Shown: positions 25,842-34,558 of the stretch, piece after piece | Layout of the letters: each line of letters begins with the position of its first letter | How positions within the stretch are numbered: the stretch's first letter is position 1 | From: Kitasatospora aureofaciens | Lineage (GTDB): Bacteria; Actinomycetota; Actinomycetes; Streptomycetales; Streptomycetaceae | Assembly: GCF_001188955.3 (NCBI RefSeq) | Contig: NZ_JPRF03000015.1 | Span: forward strand, 124,001-188,000 | Direction of reading: 5' to 3' | DNA: 64,000 bases | Notes under the pieces: generated by a model | What the model was told of the DNA's origin: nothing | What the model saw: only the letters and a program-made list of their open reading frames with translations | The model's database searches: none | Made by a program: the position numbers and the translations under genes

Positions 25842-26270
25842 TTGTACTCCCCCGTCGAAGAGACCGTCCAGGCCCGGCTGATCCTCTCCCCGCACCGCTC
25901 CGCCCGGCTGCGTGTGGTGCTGTCCTACCTGCCGGAGGACCCGTTCGCGGTCCGGATGGCCTTCCCCGCCGAGTTCTCGCTGGACGACGCCGCGGACGGC
26001 CCGGACACCGAGGACATCGTCTGGGTGTTCGCCCGCCGGCTGCTCTGCTCCGGCCTGGAGGCGCCGGCCGGCGTCGGTGACGTCCACGTCCGGCCCACGG
26101 TCGGCCGGCGCACCATGGTCGAGCTGCGGGCCCCCGAGGGCACCGCACTGCTCCAGTTCGACACCACCGACCTGCGGCGCTTCCTGTGGCGGAGCCGGCT
26201 GCTCGTCCCCGAGGGCGAGGAGCACCTGCACCTGGACGCCGACCGCGCGCTCGCCCAGCTGCTCGGCTGA
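25842..26270 (+). CDS. Second SsgA-family sporulation/cell-division regulator
   Basis: The 142-residue product carries the SsgA signature: PEDPFAVRMAFPAEFSLDD, IVWVFARRLLCSGLEAPAGVGDVHVRP and a C-terminal LVPEGEEHLHLDADRALAQLLG. Compared with the copy at 15.9 kb it has a short acidic insertion (DDAADGPDTED) before the VWVFAR block. The only reasonable start is TTG 25842, preceded by AAGGGA, so expression may be modest. It is divergent from the helicase and followed by a terminator hairpin. Confidence 0.9.
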   Translation: MYSPVEETVQARLILSPHRSARLRVVLSYLPEDPFAVRMAFPAEFSLDDAADGPDTEDIVWVFARRLLCSGLEAPAGVGDVHVRPTVGRRTMVELRAPEGTALLQFDTTDLRRFLWRSRLLVPEGEEHLHLDADRALAQLLG

Positions 26271-26282
26271 CGAGGCGCCCGG

Positions 26283-26312
26283 CGTCCGGGAGCGCCCCCG
26301 CGCTTCCGGACG
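26283..26312. terminator. 13-bp hairpin between convergent genes
   Basis: CGTCCGG-G-AGCGC pairs with GCGCT-T-CCGGACG, including one G-U pair, with a CCCC loop. It lies between the SsgA-like gene and the phospholipid synthase gene, which converge. Confidence 0.6.
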
Positions 26313-26368
26313 TCAGAGCCCGTCACCACGGCTCGGCCGCTCGGCCGCTCGCCCGCCCGCAAATCCGC

Positions 26369-28909
26369 TCAGCCGGACAGCTTGCGCATCAGCCGGACCC
26401 CCTGCGCCGGCGTGAGGTGCGGGAGGTAGGCCTTGCCGATCGCCCGGGTGATGCCGGGCAGCGCGGCCGGGTCGGGGTAGGCCATGTACATCGGCCGGTA
26501 CTCCGGCTGGAACTTCGCCTTGAACGCCAGCAGCGAGCGGAAGCCGTACACCGGCTCCAGCGCCCTGCCCATCCAGTCCAGCGTCCGCTGCAGCCCGGTG
26601 GGCTCCTCGTCCTGCCTGGCGCGGGCCAGCGGTGCGCCCGACAACGAGAGGAAACGCGCGCCCTCCCCCTTGAAGCCGAGCGCGGCCGAGGCGATCAGGA
26701 ACTCGTTGACGCCGCGGAAGCCGTCCGAGCGCCGCCGCATGAAGTCCAGCGTCCAGCCGACCGGCACGCCGTCCTCGTACACCGGCATCCAGCTGGTCAG
26801 CCCGTGCACCACCCGGTCGGCGTCCACGGCGACCAGCACCCGCACGTCCGGGTCGTCCAGCTCCTCCAGTCCGCCGAGCGTGAAACCCATCTCGGGCAGG
26901 CCCTTCTCGGAGACCCACTCCTCGGAGATCGCCCGGATCTGCTCGCGCAGCGCGAGCGGCGCCTCGTGGTACGTCCACCACTCCGCGGTGATGCCCTGCT
27001 TGCCGGCCTTGTTCAGGGCGGTGCGGATGTCCTGCCACTTGCGGCCGGTGAAGGCCAGTTCGGGCAGCGGCACCACGGTGTCCTCGGCGACCTGCACCGA
27101 GCGCCAGCCCAGCTGGGCGGTCGACGCCCTGGTCTCGGCGCCGACGCTGTAGAAGCACGGCGTCCAGCCCCGGGCGTCGCAGTACCGGGCGAAGCCGGCC
27201 ACCGCCCGGGCCCGGTCCTCCGGGGCGCCGAACGGATCGCCGGTGGTCAGCGCCACCGTGCCGACCACCCGGTAGGCGACGGCCGCGCGGCCCTGCTCGT
27301 CGAACCAGTAGTGGTTGCCGTCCCAGGTGGTGATGAAGGACAGCGTCGCGCCGCCGTGCGCGGTGAGCAGCGCCCGGGCCCGGGCGGCCGCCGCCGCGTC
27401 GGCGTGCAGCATCGGTCGGCGGAACGCCGACAGCAGCGCGCCCAGCGCGACCACCCAGAACGCCAGCCCGCAGTACGTCTCCAGGAACAGCGCCACCGGG
27501 CCGACCGCGATCGGGTAGTCCGGCAGCAGGTCGTTGTAGGCGGGTGGCAGGAACTGGGCGGGCAGCCCGTTGACCAGCCCGCGCACGCCGGCGCCGGGCT
27601 CGAACTGACCGGCCGCCAGCCGTCCGAGGCCCACGTACGCGGCCGAGGCGGCAAGCGCGGCCCCGCCGACCACGAGAGCCAGCCGGCGCACCGCCCGGCC
27701 GGACAGCCGCAGCCGGAACCGCTGCCGGGTCGCCAGCAGCAGACCGGTGGTCAGCAACGGCAGCAGCATCGCCTCGACGAAGTACTGCGACACGTCCCCG
27801 CTGACCGGCCCGGCCTCGAAGTACAGCCGGGTCAGCAGGGCCGTCCAGAGCAGCTCGGTGGCGACGCTGATCCGCCAGGCGCACCGCAGGCCCCGGCGCA
27901 GCCCCTCGGCGAGTACCAGCAGCAGCGCCGGGAACAGCGCGGCCATCAGCCGGCCGGGGGTGTCGAATATCCGCTCGACGGCGTGCGCCCGGGCGCAGTC
28001 GTGCGCCGAGACCGCGCAGAAGTCGGCCACGTCCTCCGGGCTGAGCCGGTGGGAGAAGTAGAGCTCGGAGAAGGTGTTGAAGGGCCCGCTGGCGTTGTCG
28101 TACAGCGAGGCGATCAGCGGTCCGCAGGCGGCGGCGACCAGGCAGAGCGCGACCAGCACCCGGGTCTCGGAGTGCGAGGAGCGGTGGCTGCGCAGGTACG
28201 GCCGGCCCCGGCTGAGCAGCGCGCCCGCGGCGAGGCCGAGCAGCGCGGCGGCGCACCGCTGGACGCTCTGCAGGTGGCCGACGTACAGCGTCATGACGAG
28301 CGGCACGAGCAGCACCAGCAGGTGCAGCCGGCGGCGCCAGAGCACGGTGAGCCGGTAGCCGAGCACCCCGGCCAGCGCGAAGAGGCCGACGCCGGGCCCG
28401 ACCGAGGTCTGGTCGGCCACCGAGGCGGTCCACTGCTCGCCGGCCAGCGAGCCGGCCTGGACCAGCGCGGTGCCCAGCAGGGTGCCCGCGACCTGCCCGC
28501 CGACCAGCACCGCGAGGGTGCGCAGCCGTCCGAGCCGGCGCTCGGCGGCCGGCCCGACCAGGAGCAGCAGCAGGCTGGTGAAGACGTAGGCCCCGATGCC
28601 CGAGCACCACAGCAGCGAGGTGAGCGGCGTCCACCAGTGGCCCTCGCCGAGCGTGGGCAGGCCGACGCCGGTACGGGCGAGCAGCCGCGCGGAGGGCCCG
28701 CCGGACAGGCTCCCGGTGGCCGCGCCGAGCGCCCAGAGCCCGGCCAGCAGCGAGAGGGTCAGCGGCGCGGAGCGGAGCTGGTCGCCGAGCACCCGGGCCG
28801 CCCGGCGGATCCGCTGGGGGCCCGCCTCCGGCGTACGGGCGACCGGGGCGAGGTCGGCACCCTGGTCCTGCTCGGCGGCCCGCGGCGGTGCGGCGAGGAG
28901 TCGGGTCAC
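26369..28909 (-). CDS. Membrane DUF2156 lysyl-phosphatidylglycerol synthase-like protein with rhomboid-like N-terminus
   Basis: The 846-residue protein has two membrane parts and a soluble C-terminal domain. The first part (about residues 45-230) resembles a rhomboid fold (HWWTPLTSLLWCSGIGAYVF ... VGPAAERRLG), but where active rhomboids have a Ser it reads SVGPGVGLFALAG. A second set of helices follows. The C-terminal third is a DUF2156/MprF catalytic domain (SFITTWDGNHYWFDEQGRAA, GWTPCFYSVGAE, VGWTLDFMRRR, EFLIASAALGFKGEGARFLSLSGAPLA). MprF-type enzymes transfer an aminoacyl group from tRNA to phosphatidylglycerol. GTG 28909 overlaps the esterase stop by four bases. Confidence 0.82.
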   Translation of the reverse strand: MTRLLAAPPRAAEQDQGADLAPVARTPEAGPQRIRRAARVLGDQLRSAPLTLSLLAGLWALGAATGSLSGGPSARLLARTGVGLPTLGEGHWWTPLTSLLWCSGIGAYVFTSLLLLLVGPAAERRLGRLRTLAVLVGGQVAGTLLGTALVQAGSLAGEQWTASVADQTSVGPGVGLFALAGVLGYRLTVLWRRRLHLLVLLVPLVMTLYVGHLQSVQRCAAALLGLAAGALLSRGRPYLRSHRSSHSETRVLVALCLVAAACGPLIASLYDNASGPFNTFSELYFSHRLSPEDVADFCAVSAHDCARAHAVERIFDTPGRLMAALFPALLLVLAEGLRRGLRCAWRISVATELLWTALLTRLYFEAGPVSGDVSQYFVEAMLLPLLTTGLLLATRQRFRLRLSGRAVRRLALVVGGAALAASAAYVGLGRLAAGQFEPGAGVRGLVNGLPAQFLPPAYNDLLPDYPIAVGPVALFLETYCGLAFWVVALGALLSAFRRPMLHADAAAAARARALLTAHGGATLSFITTWDGNHYWFDEQGRAAVAYRVVGTVALTTGDPFGAPEDRARAVAGFARYCDARGWTPCFYSVGAETRASTAQLGWRSVQVAEDTVVPLPELAFTGRKWQDIRTALNKAGKQGITAEWWTYHEAPLALREQIRAISEEWVSEKGLPEMGFTLGGLEELDDPDVRVLVAVDADRVVHGLTSWMPVYEDGVPVGWTLDFMRRRSDGFRGVNEFLIASAALGFKGEGARFLSLSGAPLARARQDEEPTGLQRTLDWMGRALEPVYGFRSLLAFKAKFQPEYRPMYMAYPDPAALPGITRAIGKAYLPHLTPAQGVRLMRKLSG

Positions 28910-30222
28910 CGGATCAGTCCCGTCTGCTGGGCGAGCCAGGGAAGGTTCTGCTCGAAGGCCTGCCGGAACACCGTCCAGCTGTGCCCGCCGGGGATGGTCT
29001 GGTAGCCGACCTTCATGCCCGCCGCCTGCGCCGCCGCATGGATCTTCTCCTGCCCCGGCCGGAACCACGGGTCGTTGGCGCCGACCACGATCATGGCGGC
29101 GGTGTCGGGGTACTTCCGGCCGGCCATCAGGTGCACCGGGTCGACGGCGTCGAAAGCCGCCTCGTCGCCGCCGAAGGCCTGGTCCACGGTCTCCTGGTGG
29201 GTGCCCAGGGTCGGCTCCTCCTGCCCGGAGATGTCCAGGAAGGTCCCGTACACGTCGGGGGCGTTGACGGCCAGTTGCAGGGCGCAGGTCCCGCCGAGCG
29301 AGAGCCCGCCGATGGCGAGGGCGCCGCGGCCGGTGGCGGTCTGCAGGTTGCGGTGGATCCAGTCCGGGACGTCGACGCCCAGGTAGGTCTGCGACCTGGC
29401 GATCCGGGAGTCCATGCAGAGCGGGTTGGCGAAGTTGCCGCCGGTCTCGTCGACGACCAGCACGATCGGCGCGAGGCCCTGGTGCCGGGCGGCGAAGGCG
29501 TCCAGGCTCTCCCGGAGGGCGCCCGAGTTGACCCAGTCCTCCGGTGCGCCCGGCTGACCGGGCATCAGCACCACGACGGGCAGCAGCGGCCGGGGGTTGG
29601 CCCGGTAGGCGGGCGGCAGGTAGACGTAGCCGGGGCGCGGGTCGAAGCCGGACCTGGTGCCGGGGACGGTCACGGTGGAGAGGGTGCCCTTGTCCGGCAG
29701 GCCGGCCGGCGCGTGCCAGAGCTCGGCGAGCGGGCGGCCGGGCGCGCCCTGCACGGTGGCGGCGGCCCGTCCCGTCGTCAGTTCGTCGGTGTGCGGCGCC
29801 AGCATGGCCCGGGCGGTCGGGTACTGGTCGAAGCCCCGGTTGACCTGCGAGGCGGCCATCAGCACCACCAGGAGCAGGCCGCCGGCCGCCAGGAACCTGC
29901 GGCGGGCGGGCAGCAGCGGCGCCCGGAAGCAGAGCAGGGAGAGGGCGAACAGCGCGACGGCCGTCCAGCGGAGGACGAAGTCCGGGGTGCCCTCCGGGAA
30001 CGGGTGCCACCAGTCGTCGACGACGAACTTCACCAGGACGGTCAGCAGGGCGCCGAGCAGCAGGGCGCCGATCATGCGCGGGGCGCGCCAGCGCTCGTGC
30101 CGGGATATCGCCAGCAGGGCGAGCGCGGCCCAGCCCGCGGCAAGCACGGTGCAGGGGACGGGGCCGTGGGTGAGCGGCCAGTCGATCGGGTTCCAGCGGG
30201 CGGCGAGGGTGAGCGTGGTCAT
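28906..30222 (-). CDS. Membrane-anchored alpha/beta-hydrolase (esterase D / antigen-85-like)
   Basis: The 438-residue protein has about four N-terminal membrane helices (to residue 125) and an extracytoplasmic alpha/beta-hydrolase domain. The nucleophile elbow reads GGLSLGGTCALQLA, a later Asp lies in GANDPWFRPGQ, and the catalytic His in TIPGGHSW. The GYVYLPPAYRANPRP opening is typical of the esterase PF00756 family. It overlaps the sortase gene (ATGA) upstream and the phospholipid synthase (GTGA) downstream, so all three are co-translated at the cell surface. The natural acyl substrate is unknown. Confidence 0.85.
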   Translation of the reverse strand: MTTLTLAARWNPIDWPLTHGPVPCTVLAAGWAALALLAISRHERWRAPRMIGALLLGALLTVLVKFVVDDWWHPFPEGTPDFVLRWTAVALFALSLLCFRAPLLPARRRFLAAGGLLLVVLMAASQVNRGFDQYPTARAMLAPHTDELTTGRAAATVQGAPGRPLAELWHAPAGLPDKGTLSTVTVPGTRSGFDPRPGYVYLPPAYRANPRPLLPVVVLMPGQPGAPEDWVNSGALRESLDAFAARHQGLAPIVLVVDETGGNFANPLCMDSRIARSQTYLGVDVPDWIHRNLQTATGRGALAIGGLSLGGTCALQLAVNAPDVYGTFLDISGQEEPTLGTHQETVDQAFGGDEAAFDAVDPVHLMAGRKYPDTAAMIVVGANDPWFRPGQEKIHAAAQAAGMKVGYQTIPGGHSWTVFRQAFEQNLPWLAQQTGLIR

Positions 30223-30863
30223 GCGGCTTTGCCCGGCGGTGTGGTGTCGGCCAGGAATCCGTAGGCGACGACGTTGCCCTCGTAGCCGTGTTCCTCGCTG
30301 TACGCGCCGCCGCAGGTGATCACCCGCAGCTGTGCGTCGGCGGCCTGGCGGTAGACCCGGTCGTCCGGGAAGTCCTTTCGGTTGTGCACTTCGATGGCGT
30401 ACAGCTGGTAGACGGCGGTGGCGCCGTCGGCCCGGGCGATCTCGATCCGGTCGCCCCGGTGGAGCGCGCCCAGGTGGTAGAAGACGGCCGGCCCGGACTT
30501 GTTGTCGACGTGGCCCGCCAGGATGGCGGTGCCGCGCTGGCCGGGGCTGGCACCGCCGCGGTACCAGCCCGCGAGGTTGCGCTCGGTCTCGGGCGGGGCC
30601 TGGAGGTGGCCCTCCGGGTCCAGGCCCAGTTCGGTGACCGGGGCGTCCAGCCGTACGGCCGGGATGCGGATCCTGGTCGGCGTGGACGGGCCGAGCGGCG
30701 GGACGACCGAGACCGGGGCGAAGCCGGACAGCGCCTGCCCGGCGCCGGGCGCGGGCGGCAGGACGGCCGAGCCGCCGTCGTGCAGCAGCCAGGCGCCGAG
30801 CACCAGCGCGGCGCCGACCGCCACGGTGCCCGGCCAGGGGCTGCTGCTCTGCCGCGTGCCCAC
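30219..30863 (-). CDS. Class E/F-like sortase with no arginine after the catalytic cysteine
   Basis: The 214-residue protein has one N-terminal membrane helix, a Pro-rich linker and a sortase beta-barrel (RIRIPAVRLDAPVTELGLD ... AILAGHVDNKSGPAVFYHL ... RVITCGGAYSEEHGY). His in AGHVD and Cys in ITCGG are present. The third catalytic residue, an Arg normally 8-13 residues after the Cys, is missing: the place reads GYEGNVVAYG and no Arg occurs up to the C-terminus. GTG 30863, with AGGGGAG just upstream, is preferred over a longer ATG start at 30944. It is the first gene of a three-gene coupled operon. Confidence 0.85.
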   Translation of the reverse strand: MGTRQSSSPWPGTVAVGAALVLGAWLLHDGGSAVLPPAPGAGQALSGFAPVSVVPPLGPSTPTRIRIPAVRLDAPVTELGLDPEGHLQAPPETERNLAGWYRGGASPGQRGTAILAGHVDNKSGPAVFYHLGALHRGDRIEIARADGATAVYQLYAIEVHNRKDFPDDRVYRQAADAQLRVITCGGAYSEEHGYEGNVVAYGFLADTTPPGKAA

Positions 30864-31331
30864 GGGTGCTCCCCTCTGCCGGTCCGGATCCCGTTCCTGG
30901 GAGTTTCCTGGGAACCCATTCAATCGGATCGGAACGCGGGGCACGTCCCCACCACGGCCCTATCCGCACCCGCCGATCGGCAGGGTCGACGGCCCCGTTC
31001 CTGCGGTCAGTGGCCTTCCGGAGGCGGAGCGTGACGACCCCGCCGAACGCACGGGTTCGGCACTACCACCCGTCGAACAGCATCGACGTTCCGGCCCGCC
31101 GGTTCGGTTGCGTCAATCGGGCGATCGATTACGACCGTTCGCTGCGCCTCTCTGACCGTTCCCGCCCTCATGCCATGCTGACCCGGTCACGGGCTCCCCC
31201 ATCCCCCTCCGGTCGGACCGGACCTCCGCACGCCTGCCGCGGGCTCGCCGGCCGCCTTGCACGCACGCCGCACGCACCCCCGTCGCCCGGCGCGCCGCCC
31301 GCCTGCCGAACGCCTCATGAACGGAGTGACC
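30864..31331. other. Divergent promoter region of sortase operon and lipoprotein gene
   Basis: No gene is seen. A lower-GC patch with TTTCCTGGGAACC and ATTCAATCGG lies at 30900-30925, and another with CGATCGATTACG near 31123-31140. Both are plausible promoter zones, but I cannot define -35/-10 pairs with confidence. Confidence 0.4.
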
Positions 31332-32633
31332 ATGGACGCGCTCTCCCGCCGGACCCTGCTGGCCGCCGGAGCGGCCACCGCCGCCACCCTGGCGACGGGC
31401 TGCGGCAGCGACCGGGCCGGCGGGGGCGGGGAGCACAAGGCCGGCAACGCCGTCCCGGTCGCCCCGACGCCCGGTAACCACAGCGCCACCCCGGCCCCGG
31501 CCCCGCAGAAGCCGCAGACCGTGCTGATCGGCGACGGCTCCACCTCGGACACCGGTGCCCAGCCCCACCAGCCCGTCGTCGAACGGCTCGAGCCCGGCCA
31601 GCGGCCCCCGCAGTTCGTGGTCTTCTCCTGGGACGGCGCCGGCGAGCTCGACAACGGCCTGTTCGCCCGCTTCCGCCGACTGGCCAGGGAGCACAACGCC
31701 TCGATGACCTTCTTCCTCAGCGGCCTCTACCTGCTGCCCGAGTCCAAGAAGGACCTCTACCGCCCGCCGCAGCACAAGGTCGGCGCCTCCGAGATCGGCT
31801 ACCTGAGCGACCAGCACATCCACGACACCCTGGAGAACGTGCACGCCGCCTGGCTGGAGGGCCACGAGATCGGCACCCACTTCAACGGCCACTTCTGCGG
31901 CTCCACCGGCGTCGGCCAGTGGTCCCCGGAGGAGTGGGACAGCGAGATCCAGCAGGCGATGGACTTCGTGACGAACTGGCGCACCAACACCGGCTTCACC
32001 GACCTGCCGGCCCTGCCCTTCGACTACCGCAAGGAGCTGATCGGCAGCCGCACCCCCTGCCTGGAGGGCCAGCGCAACCTGCTGCCCACCGCGGTCAAGC
32101 GCGGCTGGCGCTACGACAGCAGCGGCAACGGCACCCAGGTGTGGCCGCAGAAGATCCAGGGCGGCGCCCTGTGGGACCTCCCGCTGCAGGCCATCCCCTT
32201 CCCCGGGCACACCTTCCAGGTGCTGTCGATGGACTACAACATCATGTTCAACCAGTGCGGCCCCAACACCAAGGCCGATCCGGCGCTCTACCCGGGCTTC
32301 CAGGCCCAGGCCCGGGACTCCTACCTGATGGGCTTCGACCGCACGTACAACAGCAACCGGGCGCCGTACATCATCGGCAACCACTTCGAGGAGTGGAACG
32401 GCGGCATCTACATGAACGCCGTCGAGGAAGCGCTCAGGTTGATCGCGGGCAAGCCGGAGGTCCGGCTGGTCTCCTTCCGCCAGCTGGTGGACTGGCTGGA
32501 CGCCCAGGACCCGGCGGTGCTGCGCAAGCTGCGGAGCCTCGGCCCGGGCCAGTCCCCGGCCGGCGGCTGGGAGGGCTTCCTCGGCACTCCGGCGGCACCG
32601 CCGGTCCCCTCCCCCACGGCCGCCGCCCGCTGA
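31332..32633 (+). CDS. Secreted lipoprotein with polysaccharide-deacetylase-like (NodB) fold
   Basis: The 433-residue protein begins with a twin-arginine-like signal and lipobox (LSRRTLLAAGAATAATLATGC), so Cys24 would be lipidated. A Pro/Ala-rich linker follows. The mature domain shows NodB-like features: FVVFSWDGAGELDNGLFARF near the start, and HEIGTHFNGHF where deacetylases bind metal through two His. The substrate may be a cell-wall polymer, but the motifs are divergent and activity is not assured. ATG 31332 has GGAG five bases upstream. Its stop lies inside a hairpin shared with the convergent MFS gene. Confidence 0.75.
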   Translation: MDALSRRTLLAAGAATAATLATGCGSDRAGGGGEHKAGNAVPVAPTPGNHSATPAPAPQKPQTVLIGDGSTSDTGAQPHQPVVERLEPGQRPPQFVVFSWDGAGELDNGLFARFRRLAREHNASMTFFLSGLYLLPESKKDLYRPPQHKVGASEIGYLSDQHIHDTLENVHAAWLEGHEIGTHFNGHFCGSTGVGQWSPEEWDSEIQQAMDFVTNWRTNTGFTDLPALPFDYRKELIGSRTPCLEGQRNLLPTAVKRGWRYDSSGNGTQVWPQKIQGGALWDLPLQAIPFPGHTFQVLSMDYNIMFNQCGPNTKADPALYPGFQAQARDSYLMGFDRTYNSNRAPYIIGNHFEEWNGGIYMNAVEEALRLIAGKPEVRLVSFRQLVDWLDAQDPAVLRKLRSLGPGQSPAGGWEGFLGTPAAPPVPSPTAAAR

Positions 32634-32665
32634 CCGGCGGCCCGGCCGGAAACGCCGCGCGGTCA
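32631..32665. terminator. Hairpin covering both stop codons of convergent genes
   Basis: TGACCG (32631-32636) pairs with CGGTCA (32660-32665), and GCGGC (32637-32641) with GCCGC (32654-32658), with one bulged G. The stem contains the TGA of the lipoprotein gene and the reverse TGA of the MFS gene. Confidence 0.5.
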
Positions 32666-34111
32666 GGCCCGGGCGCGGACCCGGCCGGAGAGCAGCGCCC
32701 CCAGCACCGCGACCGAGGCCATCACCAGCAGGATCACGGCGAAGGCGGCGGGCGAGCCCCCGTCCCCTGCTCCCTCGTGGGCGGCGGCCAGCGAGCCGCC
32801 GCCCAGCGCCGCGAACAGCACGCCCGCCAGGCCGGTCAGCAGCACGTTGCCCAGCGCGTCGCTCATCTGCAGCGCGGCCGAGTTGGCCCCGGCGTCCTCG
32901 GGCGCGGAGAGCCGCATCATCAGCACGCTGACGCTGGCGACCGTCAGCCCCATCCCGACGCCACCGACGCCCCAGGCCACCGAGGCCGTCCAGGAGGGCA
33001 CCGCCGGGATCAGCACCAGCGCGGCGCCCGCGATCGCCACGGCCGTCAGCACGAAGCCGCCGCGGATCATCGCCCCGCGGTAGCGCTCGGCCCCCGGCCG
33101 CCCCTGCAACCAGGAGCCGAGCGCCCAGGAGAGCCCGCCGCTGGTCAGGGTGAGCCCTGCCAGCGTCGGCGAGAAGTCGCGCTCGGTGGTCATCATCAGC
33201 GGGATGAAGGCCTCGGCGGCAAAGAACGCCCCCGCCGCCACCCCGCGCAGCAGGATCACGGTCGGCAGCCCGCGCCCGGCGCGCAGGGTCCGCTTCGGCA
33301 GCAGTCCGAGGACGGCCGGCACCAGCAGCGCCGCCCCGGCGATCCCGGGGAGCAGCCCGACCAGGTCACGCCGCTGGCCCGCGTACTGCAACAGTCCGGC
33401 GCCGACCGCGGCCATCGCGGCCAGCAGGGTGCGGCGGCGGTCGAAGTCCGCGCCGCGGAGCACCGGGTGCTCACGCTCGGAGCGGGCCAGCGTCGGGCCC
33501 ATCACCGCCAGCGGCAGCAGGATCAGCACCGGCACGGCCAGGAACACCCAGCGCCAGCCGAGGTGCTGGGTGACGGCCCCGGAGACCAGCGGCCCGACGA
33601 TCGAGGGCAGCACCCAGGCCGAGGAGAAGGCGGCGAACACCGAGGGCCGCAGCCGCTCCGGGTAGGCCCGGCCGACCACCACGTACAGCGCGACGATCAC
33701 CAGCCCACCACCGAGGCCCTGGATCGCCCGCCCGGCCACGAAAACCCACATGCCGGGGGCCGTCCCGGCCACCACCAGGCCCGCGCCGAACACCGCGATG
33801 CCGGTGAACAGGGGCCGCAGCGGGCCGCGCCGGTCGCACCACTGGCCGGAGACGACCAGGGCGAACAGGGTGGTGGTGAAGTAGCCGGAGAAGGCGAAGG
33901 CGTACAGCCCGAGGCCGTTCAGCTGGCGGGCCGCGGTCGGCATCGCGGTGTTGACGGCGGTCGCCTCGAAGGCGATCACCAGGACCACCGACACGATCCC
34001 CAGCGTCAGCGCCCGGTAGCGGCCGCCGAGCACCCCTCCGCCGGGGTCGGTTCCGTCGGGTATCGGGGTGGAGTCGACCGAGGTGGGGGAGGCAGTGGTC
34101 ATACGCAACAT
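32663..34111 (-). CDS. MFS drug/proton antiporter
   Basis: The 482-residue membrane protein has about 14 hydrophobic segments, the pattern of DHA2-type exporters. It shows FEATAVNTAMPTAARQL in helix 1, GQWCDRRGPLRPLF as the motif A loop, and GRAIQGLGGGLVIVALYVVVG. The substrate is unknown. GGACC precedes ATG 34111; an in-frame ATG at 34102 lacks a binding site. It follows the SMR exporter on the same strand by 86 bp, so both export genes may share the guanidine-responsive leader. Confidence 0.85.
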   Translation of the reverse strand: MLRMTTASPTSVDSTPIPDGTDPGGGVLGGRYRALTLGIVSVVLVIAFEATAVNTAMPTAARQLNGLGLYAFAFSGYFTTTLFALVVSGQWCDRRGPLRPLFTGIAVFGAGLVVAGTAPGMWVFVAGRAIQGLGGGLVIVALYVVVGRAYPERLRPSVFAAFSSAWVLPSIVGPLVSGAVTQHLGWRWVFLAVPVLILLPLAVMGPTLARSEREHPVLRGADFDRRRTLLAAMAAVGAGLLQYAGQRRDLVGLLPGIAGAALLVPAVLGLLPKRTLRAGRGLPTVILLRGVAAGAFFAAEAFIPLMMTTERDFSPTLAGLTLTSGGLSWALGSWLQGRPGAERYRGAMIRGGFVLTAVAIAGAALVLIPAVPSWTASVAWGVGGVGMGLTVASVSVLMMRLSAPEDAGANSAALQMSDALGNVLLTGLAGVLFAALGGGSLAAAHEGAGDGGSPAAFAVILLVMASVAVLGALLSGRVRARA

Positions 34112-34197
34112 CGTAAGGTCCGTCCGTGTCGGTGACCCCTGACCCGAGTCGGTGAGCGCATCGGTCCGTAGGCCTAGGACCCGGGGCCGCCGGGGGC

Positions 34198-34512
34198 TCA
34201 GTGCAGCACCTTGAGCCCCACCACGCCGGAGACGATCAGCAGCAGGCAGCCGATCCGGGCCACCGTCGCCGGATCGCCCAGGACGGCCATGCCGTAGAGC
34301 GCGGTGCCGACCGCGCCGATGCCGACCCAGACCGCGTACCCGGTGCCGATCGGGATGGTGCGCATCGCGTACGCCAGTCCGCCCATGCTGAACAGCAGCG
34401 CGACGCCGAAGACGAGGCCGGGAACGAGGCGGGAGAAGCCCTTGGACGATTCCAGGGCCACCGCCCACACGGTCTCCAGAAGACCCGAGACGATCAGAAC
34501 GAGCCAAGCCAT
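34198..34512 (-). CDS. SMR-family exporter, SugE/Gdx (guanidinium) type
   Basis: The 104-residue protein has four membrane helices and the essential Glu in GLLETVWAVALESSKGFSRL. The GFSRL motif after helix 1 is typical of the SugE/Gdx branch, which exports guanidinium, rather than EmrE. The context supports this: a guanidine-III riboswitch-like element lies 47-88 bases upstream of the ATG. GGAGG sits ten bases before ATG 34512. A 7-bp hairpin (34536-34555) lies between the aptamer and the ribosome-binding site. Confidence 0.88.
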   Translation of the reverse strand: MAWLVLIVSGLLETVWAVALESSKGFSRLVPGLVFGVALLFSMGGLAYAMRTIPIGTGYAVWVGIGAVGTALYGMAVLGDPATVARIGCLLLIVSGVVGLKVLH

Positions 34513-34558
34513 GACGGCCGTACCTCCGCAGTCCACAGCGGCCGGATTGCCGCTGAAC

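Noticed and set aside
22679..26270. ssgR-ssgA regulator pair
   Set aside because: An IclR regulator and an SsgA-like gene are both present, but a helicase gene separates them and the orientations differ from the known pair, so I do not call it.
26186..29005. Plus-strand open frame of over 900 codons
   Set aside because: It is the shadow of the DUF2156 synthase gene; the translation has no domains and the minus strand has clear motifs.
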